In this document: piece by piece, positions 26,144-34,591 of the stretch
How positions within the stretch are numbered: the first letter of the stretch is position 1
Layout: each line of letters begins with the position of its first letter
Assembly (NCBI RefSeq): GCF_003991565.1
Contig: NZ_CP032819.1
Span: 3,596,001-3,660,000, forward strand
DNA length: 64,000 nt
Direction: 5' to 3'
Source: Butyricimonas faecalis
GTDB taxonomy: Bacteria; Bacteroidota; Bacteroidia; Bacteroidales; Marinifilaceae
The notes under the pieces: model-generated
The model's input: the letters and a program-made list of their open reading frames with translations, nothing else
Database searches by the model: none
Told to the model about the DNA's origin: nothing
Program-made: the position numbers and the translations under genes

Positions 26144-26571
26144 AACCTATTCCTTTGTTTGCAAAATTATTATATAGTGAGCAAATGAATGGCATGAAAA
26201 ATATAGCGGAATATAGAAAAAGCCCCCTTGACTTCCAATCTGAGACTGTATTTTTTCCTGATACGGAAAATTTTGACTAACTTTGCATTAGCAAAAAACA
26301 GACAGAACAGCGTTCTTGCGGTGGTGAACAGGGGTAGAAAAACAGTTTTGGAAGTAAATTTCATACCTATTTTCAATCCCGAAAAGGCAACGGATAAGTA
26401 GCGATTTGTTTGCCTAACTCCCCAAAAACAGGTCAAAAACCTCAAATGGAAGAATGTGGAACAAAACGACTTATCCCTTTCTCGTCCAAGCACTTTGCAT
26501 TATTCCTCTGAAATCCATCCGTATGTGAGCGAGTTTTGTCATCTTTGTAACACAATTTAAAATATGATGTT
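26144..26571. other. gene-free stretch, probable ICE right end
   Basis: 428 bases with no credible gene between the integrases and chromosomal DUF2059. It holds CTAACTTTGCA at about 26277-26287 and GCACTTTGCAT at about 26490, which resemble the GTANNTTTGC sites used by IntDOT-type enzymes. TAACTTTG also fits a promoter -7 box. Base composition changes here. The exact junction cannot be fixed without the other ICE end. Confidence 0.45.
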
Positions 26572-27036
26572 ATGAAAAAGATTTTATTTATCCTTGTTCT
26601 TGTTTTGGGTATAGGAGGTGTAAGTGTTGCTCAGACAGCACAAACTCAACCTTCTAAAGAATATGTTGTCGCATTGAAAAAAATGATCGTGGTTTCCGGG
26701 AGTGATGCAACATTCAGACTTCTTATCCCGCAAATGTTTGCCATGATGCAACAACAACTCCCGAATGTTCCCGCTGAATTTTGGAGTGAGGCTGAAAAAG
26801 AGATGACGAAGACATTGGTGGATGACTTGGCTGAAATGTTAGCTCCAATCTATCATAAACGCCTTACTTTATCCGATTTGCAGGAAATTACTAAATTTTA
26901 CGAATCTCCTGTCGGGAAGAAAATGGCTGCCGCACAACCGGCAATCGCCTCTGAAAGTATGGCTGTCGGACAACAATGGGGAATGAAAATTGCAGCGAAG
27001 GTAGAGGAGGCGTTGAAGGCAAAAGGGTATTTGTAG
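26572..27036 (+). CDS. DUF2059 secreted protein
   Basis: A 154-residue protein with a signal peptide (MKKILFILVLVLGIGGVSVAQ). The helical mature part has the DUF2059 pattern: a C-terminal block HKRLTLSDLQEITKFYESPVGKKM then AAAQPAIASESM. It is probably periplasmic; function unknown. It is the first chromosomal gene after the ICE end and is followed by a weak hairpin (TGTCTCC ... GGAGACA). Codon usage is more AT-rich than in the ICE. Confidence 0.85.
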   Translation: MKKILFILVLVLGIGGVSVAQTAQTQPSKEYVVALKKMIVVSGSDATFRLLIPQMFAMMQQQLPNVPAEFWSEAEKEMTKTLVDDLAEMLAPIYHKRLTLSDLQEITKFYESPVGKKMAAAQPAIASESMAVGQQWGMKIAAKVEEALKAKGYL

Positions 27037-27139
27037 GAGTTTGAATATGGGGAATAAAGGAGTGTCTCCTGTATGGGGAGACAACTTCGTTCTTTTTAAG
27101 TACATCGTTTGATGTAGATCAAATTTTCGAAAAATACCT

Positions 27140-27147
27140 TATCTTTG
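27140..27147 (+). promoter_or_regulatory. -7 promoter element of ECF sigma gene
   Basis: TATCTTTG matches the Bacteroidales TAnnTTTG consensus, 39 bases before the start codon. The -33 box is weak (AATTTTC). Confidence 0.55.
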
Positions 27148-27186
27148 TAAAGGTGTTTGTGAATGGAAGAATTTGAAAAATGATTT

Positions 27187-27726
27187 ATGAATCCTAGCAA
27201 AGTGGTATTGTCTGAGAAAGATTTTGAAGAATTGTTTGATCTTCATTTTGAGAACTTGATGGGATTCGTATGTAGTTATGTGCGGGATGAAGAAGTGGCA
27301 AAAGATATTGTTCATGATGTTTTTTTGACGCTTTGGAAGAATAGAAACAAATTGTATTCATTATATTCCTTAAAGACGTACCTGTTTAATTTTGCAAAGA
27401 ATTGTGCCCTGAATTATATAAAACATCAGAAAGTCATTGAAAATAATGAGCGTAATATCATTGAATTGAACGAGAATGTAACGGAGGAGTTGGAATACTA
27501 TGAGCAATGTTTGTCCCGATTGGAGAGTAAATTATCGAAATTGTCTGAAAAACAACGTCTCATGTTAATAGCCCATTTCGTGGATGGAGAGACGTATAAA
27601 CAAATTGCGGAAAAATTTGGCATAAGTGTGAACACTGCGAAGACTCATGTTGTTAGAGCGATTAACTATTTAAGGGAAGAATTACGAGATGAGATGTTAT
27701 TCTTGTTCTGGTTGTTAGCAAAATAA
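27187..27726 (+). CDS. ECF-type sigma-70 factor
   Basis: A 179-residue extracytoplasmic-function sigma factor. Region 2 (LHFENLMGFVCSYVRDEEVAKDIVHDVFL ... LKTYLFNFAKNCALNYIK) and region 4 (LSEKQRLMLIAHFVDGETYKQIAEKFGISVNTAKTHVVRAINYLR) are both complete. Such factors normally pair with a FecR anti-sigma factor and switch on a SusC/SusD operon. The only FecR here is 10 kb away, at the other end of the minus-strand operon that converges on this gene. Pairing with that operon is inferred. It ends with a hydrophobic tail (LFLFWLLAK). Confidence 0.9.
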   Translation: MNPSKVVLSEKDFEELFDLHFENLMGFVCSYVRDEEVAKDIVHDVFLTLWKNRNKLYSLYSLKTYLFNFAKNCALNYIKHQKVIENNERNIIELNENVTEELEYYEQCLSRLESKLSKLSEKQRLMLIAHFVDGETYKQIAEKFGISVNTAKTHVVRAINYLREELRDEMLFLFWLLAK

Positions 27727-27787
27727 ACTGGGAACTTTTATCCGCGTGTTATGATCAAATAGGACTGAGGGAAGTCTCTTTTCTAAA

Positions 27788-27823
27788 TAAGCCTGATCTC
27801 GAAAAACTCCGGATCAGGCTTAA
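27788..27823. terminator. hairpin between convergent genes
   Basis: TAAGCCTGATC and GATCAGGCTTA form an 11-bp stem between the sigma gene and the protease gene. There is no long T run, so termination strength is uncertain. Confidence 0.55.
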
Positions 27824-27858
27824 ATATGTCACGAGAATAAGTTTGTGGTTTATCGTGA

Positions 27859-30573
27859 TTAATTAATAGTTAATGCGTTGCGAGTCTGTCTCCATAAATA
27901 CTCGTAATGAGCCAGATCCTCAACGTGAGCATTGTTTAGTTTGCTCTTTAGCAGTTTGTCAATCTTGCTTATCATGGTTTGTTTGTAGACATTGATCTCG
28001 CTGATATTGTTTACGTCCACTGTTCTTTGGAAAGGAAGTCTTGACTCTCCGAATTGTTCTGTCAATAAAGCGGAAGCAACGGCTCCTTTGCCGAATTTCT
28101 CTTCGATATACTCTAATTGAGCGTCGAAACGATCCTGTAAAGCAGGATGAATCAAACCAAGGAATCGTAATTCTTCCAACGAGGGTAAAGAAGTTTCAAT
28201 CGAGATAATCGGGTCGGACGTGATTTTTTGTGCATTCTTTTCTGCAATCATAGGTTTGGCCATAGCCGTTACTATCGCACGTTGAAGAATCTTTTCTTCA
28301 TCCGTTAACTTGCGGTTTTGAAGAGTAGAGAAGAAAACTTCATTATAGAGATCATCGAAATATTCCCGAATGGTATAAGCCGTTTTTTCTGGGGCAATGT
28401 GTGATGATAAAGTCACGTTTGTCGGAATGGTCGTTAACAGGTTGCTGGCGACGAGAGAACAAATTTTTGCAGACATTTTCGTGTGTAACGGGAATTTCTC
28501 CGTTAGTTGCGGGTTATTGATCCAATCGCATGAACGTAATTCTTTCAACACCCAGGACAAAGATGATTTTTGACGTTCTCGATCTACTGGAATCGCCGGC
28601 TTGCCGGGCGTCCCGTCTTTCACTTCCGTTAAATAAATTCCACCGATCTGGCAAAGCGTGTTTGTGAGGTATCGGTAGTATTGGTTTACAATTTGGTTGT
28701 ACAAACTTTGACGATGACTGGTATTTTCATCTTCTTCAATCCATTCATTTACCCGGGGTAGAATGTATTTAAGATTCTTTATCCCGTAATTACCGGCTTT
28801 TATGGGATCATCCCCCAAGTCTTCCGTAAGGGCACTCGGATCATATTGACTAAATCCTTGTGACTGGATTTGTTGGCGACCGTATCGGTAGAAAGGATCA
28901 CCTGCTTTTTCGTCAAGCAATCGACCGGCAATCTCTGCTTCTTCCCACATGTCTTTTGCTTCGGGAACAGGTTTGTACAACCATTGAATGACATACTCGT
29001 CATAAACGCCCAGATCGGGAGGTGTTAATTTTACACCCTTGTCTTCCGGTTGTGCCACGTAATTATGACGGGCGTAGTCCATGATTGAAGGCGTGGTTCC
29101 ATATTTCTGCGTAAAACTGATGGAACGTAAAGAATCTACCGGGAAAGCAGAGGAGGCTCCCATGTTGTGCATCAAGCCTAACGTGTGCCCAATTTCATGC
29201 GCGATTACATATATCATGGACTCGTCTACCACGTCTTGGGGCATTTTTTTCGTGCGTACCCGCTCGTCGACTTGGGCTGTTTGCACGAAACGCCAGTTAT
29301 TGATTAACTTGATGATATCGTTATATACGATCACGCTCGCATTTAGAATTTCTCCGGTTACCGGGTCTACCCACGACGGGCCCATTGCGTTCATCGTAGC
29401 GCTTGGAGAATAACGAATACACGAATATTTTAGGTTGTCTGGGTCGAAAGAGGGATCTTCTTCTTCTGTTGGGAAATCCCGAACTTGCATCACGTTCTTT
29501 AAACCTATTTTTTCAAAGGCTTTGTTCCACACGAGAACACCTTTCCGGATAGAGGATTTCCATTCTGCGGGGAAGGTGTTGTCCACGTACCAAACAATGG
29601 GTTTCTTTACGTCAACTGTTACACCTTTTTTCCAGGCAGCGATATCCGTCGGTTCCAGACGCCAGCGATTGGCAAGGATGTAGGGACGCATCCCGTCTTC
29701 AATCGAGGATATTTCGTGTTTTGAGGTTGCGGTCGGTGTGTTTGCATCCATGCTCCAGAATACTCCAATGCGGGAGTCTTGTATGCGGGGTGACATTTGT
29801 TCTTCTGGCAATAATAGAATAGAAACGTTCGAGGTCGTGGATACTTCTCCTAGTTTGAAGCGGAATATGAGGATTTGTTGCATGACTTCAACCTCTTGGC
29901 TGATTTCTATGGAAGCATTGTCAGTAAAAGATTTAATCCTGCCAAGAGATGTTTTTTCCTTTTCTTCCTTGCTGCCTTCTTTTGGGGGAGTCAGATTATT
30001 ATTGTGGGGTCCCATTTCAAATACCATAGCCGTAATATCGAATACAACGGCTGTACTGTCGGGAGTGTAGGCCGCGATGGGGAATCTTTTGTAGAATTTG
30101 GGCGTATAATTTTTTTCAAATGCAGCTCGTAGACCGGGATCGTTACTATTCAACGTTGCCGAGGTATTGGGTTTGTTGAAGATAACGGAACTATCCTGCA
30201 ATTCTACTTGAAGGTGTAACGGGTTCGAGTATTTGTATCCCACATTTATGAAAGTCGGATTGCTAACCGAGGAAACGGTTCCCCCGATTAATATTCGACG
30301 TCCTACGTATTTTAGCGGATATTCGAGATAGACTTTTTTGTCTATTTTATGTAGCGTTACAAACTCCCCTTTGGCAGAGACGACTCCCGGTTTCTTGAGT
30401 AATTTGTCATACTTGGTAACTTTTCCTTTTGTCGTCTCCGTCTTTTCGTCTTTTTTCGTCTCCGTCTTTTCGTCTTTTTTCGTCTCCTTTTTACGTTCGA
30501 CCCCTGAAGTTCCGATACAAGGAGCCAACATGGCTGCTAAAAGTAGCCCTACATACAGTTTTTTCGTTTTCAT
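27859..30573 (-). CDS. secreted zinc-dependent metalloprotease (DUF5117/DUF5118 type)
   Basis: A 904-residue exported metallopeptidase. The signal peptide (MKTKKLYVGLLLAAMLAPC) is followed by a Lys/Glu/Thr-rich linker made by a 24-base tandem repeat. The DUF5118/5117-like region leads to the gluzincin/metzincin-type site HEIGHTLGLMHN at residues 459-470, with three His ligands and catalytic Glu460. The C-terminal domain matches the helical DUF4953-like region. It is the last gene of the operon that starts with FecR and SusC/SusD, so extracellular or periplasmic proteolysis feeding peptide uptake is the likely job. Whether the Cys at residue 19 is lipidated is unclear. Confidence 0.88.
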   Translation of the reverse strand: MKTKKLYVGLLLAAMLAPCIGTSGVERKKETKKDEKTETKKDEKTETTKGKVTKYDKLLKKPGVVSAKGEFVTLHKIDKKVYLEYPLKYVGRRILIGGTVSSVSNPTFINVGYKYSNPLHLQVELQDSSVIFNKPNTSATLNSNDPGLRAAFEKNYTPKFYKRFPIAAYTPDSTAVVFDITAMVFEMGPHNNNLTPPKEGSKEEKEKTSLGRIKSFTDNASIEISQEVEVMQQILIFRFKLGEVSTTSNVSILLLPEEQMSPRIQDSRIGVFWSMDANTPTATSKHEISSIEDGMRPYILANRWRLEPTDIAAWKKGVTVDVKKPIVWYVDNTFPAEWKSSIRKGVLVWNKAFEKIGLKNVMQVRDFPTEEEDPSFDPDNLKYSCIRYSPSATMNAMGPSWVDPVTGEILNASVIVYNDIIKLINNWRFVQTAQVDERVRTKKMPQDVVDESMIYVIAHEIGHTLGLMHNMGASSAFPVDSLRSISFTQKYGTTPSIMDYARHNYVAQPEDKGVKLTPPDLGVYDEYVIQWLYKPVPEAKDMWEEAEIAGRLLDEKAGDPFYRYGRQQIQSQGFSQYDPSALTEDLGDDPIKAGNYGIKNLKYILPRVNEWIEEDENTSHRQSLYNQIVNQYYRYLTNTLCQIGGIYLTEVKDGTPGKPAIPVDRERQKSSLSWVLKELRSCDWINNPQLTEKFPLHTKMSAKICSLVASNLLTTIPTNVTLSSHIAPEKTAYTIREYFDDLYNEVFFSTLQNRKLTDEEKILQRAIVTAMAKPMIAEKNAQKITSDPIISIETSLPSLEELRFLGLIHPALQDRFDAQLEYIEEKFGKGAVASALLTEQFGESRLPFQRTVDVNNISEINVYKQTMISKIDKLLKSKLNNAHVEDLAHYEYLWRQTRNALTIN
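30433..30487 (-). repeat. 24-base tandem repeat (2.3 copies) in protease gene
   Basis: Unit CGTCTCCGTCTTTTCGTCTT plus TTTT, in frame, encoding repeats of KKDEKTET. Copy number changes would keep the frame and alter only linker length. Confidence 0.9.
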
Positions 30574-30700
30574 GAAATGAAATTAAATTGATAATAGTTA
30601 TTAACGCCAAGAATTATTTCCGGCTTATTATATCTTTTACTCTGATCTATTCTCTATTTCCCACGAGCTTCTACAAGTGGAAAATAGAGAGATTTTTCTG

Positions 30701-32293
30701 CTAGTATTCTATTCTTGCATTCAGGTAATTAGTTGATTTCCCATATTTGAATACCGAGTGAACAATTTTTCCTAATCCGGAATAATGTTGAATTTCGATT
30801 TGATTATCGGTTAACGGGTCGATATCTCCTCTGGCAATTTTATCAATGATGTCCTTTTTTATGTTGCAGATATAGAAATGTCCATCACTGAATCCAAATC
30901 CCATTTCAACGGCATTCCCGTTCGTGTGCATGGATACGAGGTCTCCGGTAGGAGCATTTTCTCCTGTCCCGAAGTCTTTATAGAGATAGATTTTATCATT
31001 GCTCCAACGATAGAAATAAACCTTTTTACCGACACTAAAGAACAAGTGGGGATCGGCCGTGAAGGACGTATTGGAGCCTCGTAACAAACAATATTGCGTT
31101 TTGTCGTCAATACCATACCCGGAAGCGAATTCTTTTTGTTCGGGTTTGGTGACCGTTATGCGATAGTTTGATGTCGAAAACGTGAGGGTCGGTACTTGAA
31201 TGTAATGTTTGCCTGTTGTATTATCTTTTAAAACGTGAACAAGATAGCATTTATTGGACGATTCATTACATGTTTCCGCGTATGCGAGGTCGATATTTGC
31301 GTCCATGCCATTGCAAAAGTCGAATACTCCCGGATAACTATTGTCCGTGTATCCTTTCGTGAAAATCGGGATAGCATAAGGAATGGTTGATGTATTGTGG
31401 TATGCCAACCACCTTTTGTTTGCATTATCAAACATTAATTGGAAATTGGTTGATCCCGAAAAAGTGAAATAAGTAAACGATGTACTACCGCTCGTATGAA
31501 GGAAAGGTATGGTGGAGTAAGAAGCTGTTTGGAACATGCTGGTCGTTTTTTTGTTGATGCGGTCATAAATTTCTCCTTGATCCGTGAGCAAGAGTTCCGG
31601 ACCTTTATGGGTGTACGCTACCCGGATCGGGTTGAATCCGGCATAAGGATATGCACCTCCGATAAATTCCTCTTCTGTCCGAATTACTTTCTTAAAGTTG
31701 CTCCCGTTTAGTTCAACCAAACCATCTCCTCCTTTCTGCATGATGAGAATTTCATCTGCTTTGCTCGTGTAGTGTGTTTCTATGCGGTATGGTTTAGAAC
31801 CTAACGGATTGTTCGGATAGAGCGTTTTGTAAACGTCAGGATAGAGTTCGTAGGTCTGCATGTGGATAAACGATAAGGCCGAGTGCCCGTCAGTTTCGTC
31901 TTCGGCAAGAATAAGCCATCCCAGGAAGTATTCAGAACTGACAGTTAGTTTGAAATCTTGTCCGTAGGTTAATTTACTTGTCCGATCTGTCATTTGGAAA
32001 GTTAAGTAAAAAGTTCCTGCTTCCGTGAATGTGTGTGTTAACGTTTTTTCGGTAGACAATTTTTCCCGTCCGTTATAGGTCCACAAAAAATCATAGTTTG
32101 TTGAATCGGTATTAGCCCATTCGATTGTCGGAGTGTATGTTTTTTCTTTTTTGACGGGGAAATTAATATTATCGTCAGATCCGATAATTACATTCGGCAT
32201 ATTGAATTGAAAATCTTTTGATTTATCATCAATACAACCGATCATGAAGTAACTCACTATGAAAAGGATACTTGAAAATATAATGTTTTTCAT
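30701..32293 (-). CDS. PKD-like family lipoprotein
   Basis: A 530-residue lipoprotein with signal MKNIIFSSILFIVSYFMIGC. I use this ATG; a TTG three codons upstream is less likely. An Ig/PKD-like domain spans about 30-125 (YDFLWTYNGREKLSTEKTLTHTF ... GTFYLTFQMTD). The remaining 400 residues look like a beta-rich, possibly propeller-like domain (FLGWLILAEDETDGHSALSF). This is the usual partner in Bacteroidales operons with SusD, a DUF4843 protein and a metalloprotease. It is likely surface-exposed and binds the substrate. Spacing to the DUF4843-like gene is 18 bases. Confidence 0.8.
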   Translation of the reverse strand: MKNIIFSSILFIVSYFMIGCIDDKSKDFQFNMPNVIIGSDDNINFPVKKEKTYTPTIEWANTDSTNYDFLWTYNGREKLSTEKTLTHTFTEAGTFYLTFQMTDRTSKLTYGQDFKLTVSSEYFLGWLILAEDETDGHSALSFIHMQTYELYPDVYKTLYPNNPLGSKPYRIETHYTSKADEILIMQKGGDGLVELNGSNFKKVIRTEEEFIGGAYPYAGFNPIRVAYTHKGPELLLTDQGEIYDRINKKTTSMFQTASYSTIPFLHTSGSTSFTYFTFSGSTNFQLMFDNANKRWLAYHNTSTIPYAIPIFTKGYTDNSYPGVFDFCNGMDANIDLAYAETCNESSNKCYLVHVLKDNTTGKHYIQVPTLTFSTSNYRITVTKPEQKEFASGYGIDDKTQYCLLRGSNTSFTADPHLFFSVGKKVYFYRWSNDKIYLYKDFGTGENAPTGDLVSMHTNGNAVEMGFGFSDGHFYICNIKKDIIDKIARGDIDPLTDNQIEIQHYSGLGKIVHSVFKYGKSTNYLNARIEY

Positions 32294-32311
32294 AAAAGTC
32301 AATTTTATAGA

Positions 32312-33019
32312 TTATTTTAGTTTGCCTCCGGCCACAACGGTCATTTCTGTTCCGTTGGCTTCAAGTATGGTATTGCCCGCTGCTTTTTGTTCTTCCAGGT
32401 ATTGTTTGAACACGAGGGCATAATGCCTTATCGTACTCTCGTCGGCATCCGTTAGGTCAACCCCGACAACGCTATTGAAAAGGCTGTATTTCAAATCGGA
32501 ATAAGTGCCAAGATAATAGGAAGTTACCGTGCTGGTCCACCAATTAGGTTGCGAGATGATGTTGTGAAACCAGATGACGGCAACCCGATACGTGCTTTCT
32601 CCTTCCGTGAAGTTTTCGTTACTTGCCAATCTAATGACGATACGCACTTTATTCGCATCCAACTTGGAAGAGTATTTTAATTTTATATAACACGTGTCAT
32701 TGACAGCTCCGGCTTTGAAGACAAATTTGTCGGGTATTTCATAATCTGAAGGTGCGGCGGTTGTGTATTCGTCCATCACAACAATTTTGTATTCTTCGTT
32801 TTGGTTGCTGAAACCGGAGCTTTCCACAACAACCGGGAAATAGATCTCGGTTTCGCCCGGATAGGTGAAGAACGATATATCCGATGAGTCTGCTTCTGAC
32901 TTCTCGAAGTGAATAAAACGTTCCGAAGTGTTGTTGTTATAGGTAAGAATTTCTTCTTTTGAGCAGCTACATGATGAATAGATAGCCCCTATCATAATAA
33001 TATGTAATATATATTTCAT
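32312..33019 (-). CDS. DUF4843-like lipoprotein
   Basis: A 235-residue lipoprotein (signal MKYILHIIMIGAIYSSCSC). Its N-terminal SERFIHFEKSEADSSDISFF leads into a beta-sandwich-like region (EIYFPVVVESSG ... DEYTTAAPSDYEIP, VIRLASNENFTEGE). A C-terminal helical segment lies in SEYDPNWW-like context (IISQPNWWTSTV). This matches DUF4843 proteins of SusCD operons. It lies between SusD and the PKD-like gene with short gaps (18 bases each side). Function is unknown; it probably forms part of the surface substrate-binding complex. Confidence 0.8.
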   Translation of the reverse strand: MKYILHIIMIGAIYSSCSCSKEEILTYNNNTSERFIHFEKSEADSSDISFFTYPGETEIYFPVVVESSGFSNQNEEYKIVVMDEYTTAAPSDYEIPDKFVFKAGAVNDTCYIKLKYSSKLDANKVRIVIRLASNENFTEGESTYRVAVIWFHNIISQPNWWTSTVTSYYLGTYSDLKYSLFNSVVGVDLTDADESTIRHYALVFKQYLEEQKAAGNTILEANGTEMTVVAGGKLK

Positions 33020-33037
33020 ATCGCTTTATTTTAAAAA

Positions 33038-34573
33038 TCAATAATAAGCAGTTTCGCTATCTGGCATAGGTAATACATACCAGCCGTCTGGTACAGTCTT
33101 ATTTGCGGGAGTCCCGTTGTAAAGTTTGGGCCAGTTGAGTTTTTTCAGGAAATGCCAAGTCTGTCCTCTGGCAATGAAATCGCGGTTTGCTTCATTGACT
33201 AATTTTTCCATGAAACTATCATAGTCTGAAGCGGAAATGGAATTCGTGCAACCACGGGCGTCCCTGATCTCTTTCAAGAGGGCCACGGCTCCGGCGATTT
33301 CACCGCGGGCAGCTAAACATTCCGCTTTGATGAGATAGATTTCCGGTAATTCCAACACGGGAATAAGAGGATTACTATAGTTCACGATAGAGTTGTTCGT
33401 TGAATAAGAGGCATCCTGTCCGTCCCATACCCGGTAACGATAATTACTGGAATTGTAGAGATTTGTATATCTGTAGTCATCTGATAAATCACCATCGAAA
33501 AGGTATTGAAGATTGACAATTCTGTTATAGATCTTGCTAATGGCCGAGGTGTAATTATCACAAACTTTGTCATTCCAGAATGCGATGAGAGGTTCCGGGA
33601 TACGTTTCCCGTCTATGGCGTTCGGGTTCGATGCGGCTTTGGGATTTTGGGAATACAAATGGAATTTGTCACTCCCCACCCAGTCATTCAAAATCGTATC
33701 GGCATATTGTTCCGCTTTAGTATTATCCCTCATGTAGGAATAAACCCTCGCTAACAGGGCGGTAGCTCCCCAATAATTGAAACGGTATCCGCGGAAAGCA
33801 AAGAAACCGTTACCGTATCCTTCACGGGTTCCGTCGGATTTTAAATTCAAAACGCCTTGGAAAAGTACGTATTCTATATTATCCATTCGATTCCCGTTTA
33901 CGATCCATACACTTTTATTACGCAGTTCGTCGACATCAATGGGGCGCAATGTCTGTTTTGCGTATTCCAAATCTTCGATAATGGAAGTTAACACCTCGTC
34001 CATGCTTTTGTGCTGGGGCAATAAATTGGGATAGTCAGTCACGTATGGGATAGTCGTTCCCTTGTAACCGGTAATGGGAGCCGGGGCAAAGAGCCGGAGC
34101 ATTTCAAAATGTAGAAGGGCTCGCAATCCTCGAGCTTCAGCCATAATCATATCTTTTTCCCACGTGTACTCAAAATTAGCATTACTGCTCTCGATCTGTT
34201 TGAGTAAATTATTACAATTTGCAATGGCATTGTAAGCTGCCCCCCAAACACTTGAGACAACTGTTTTGGTATTATTATCGGTGTAATCATCGTGTTGAAG
34301 TGCTCCCCGGTACTTGGGTATTGCATAACCGGGTTGATAATTCCAGCTAATGGAACTGAGAAGACCCCAAGTTAGTTCTTGACCGTAAAGATTTTCCGAA
34401 GCCACGAGTCTATAAATTCCAATTAGGGCACTTCTGAAGCCTTTGGCTGATGAGAAAGCATCGTCTTCAAGCACTTCATCATTCGATCCGGTTTCTAGCC
34501 AATCATTACAAGAACATAAGCATCCGGAAAAGAATAAGGCTAAAACGATCGGTAATATTTTAATATTTTTCAT
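33038..34573 (-). CDS. RagB/SusD family nutrient-binding lipoprotein
   Basis: A 511-residue lipoprotein starting MKNIKILPIVLALFFSGC; two ATGs four and three codons upstream are alternatives. The mature start (NDWLETGSNDEVLEDDAFSSAKGFRSALIGIYR) and TPR-like helical pairs (AEARGLRALLHFEMLRLFAP) are typical of SusD. The C-terminal half has the family's PELYLIKAE-like segment (ELPEIYLIKAECLAARGE). SusD caps the SusC barrel on the cell surface and captures the substrate. It is directly downstream of SusC (18 bases). The protease in the same operon points to peptide or protein-derived substrates; that is inference. Confidence 0.9.
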   Translation of the reverse strand: MKNIKILPIVLALFFSGCLCSCNDWLETGSNDEVLEDDAFSSAKGFRSALIGIYRLVASENLYGQELTWGLLSSISWNYQPGYAIPKYRGALQHDDYTDNNTKTVVSSVWGAAYNAIANCNNLLKQIESSNANFEYTWEKDMIMAEARGLRALLHFEMLRLFAPAPITGYKGTTIPYVTDYPNLLPQHKSMDEVLTSIIEDLEYAKQTLRPIDVDELRNKSVWIVNGNRMDNIEYVLFQGVLNLKSDGTREGYGNGFFAFRGYRFNYWGATALLARVYSYMRDNTKAEQYADTILNDWVGSDKFHLYSQNPKAASNPNAIDGKRIPEPLIAFWNDKVCDNYTSAISKIYNRIVNLQYLFDGDLSDDYRYTNLYNSSNYRYRVWDGQDASYSTNNSIVNYSNPLIPVLELPEIYLIKAECLAARGEIAGAVALLKEIRDARGCTNSISASDYDSFMEKLVNEANRDFIARGQTWHFLKKLNWPKLYNGTPANKTVPDGWYVLPMPDSETAYY

Positions 34574-34591
34574 AATCGGCATCATTAAGTA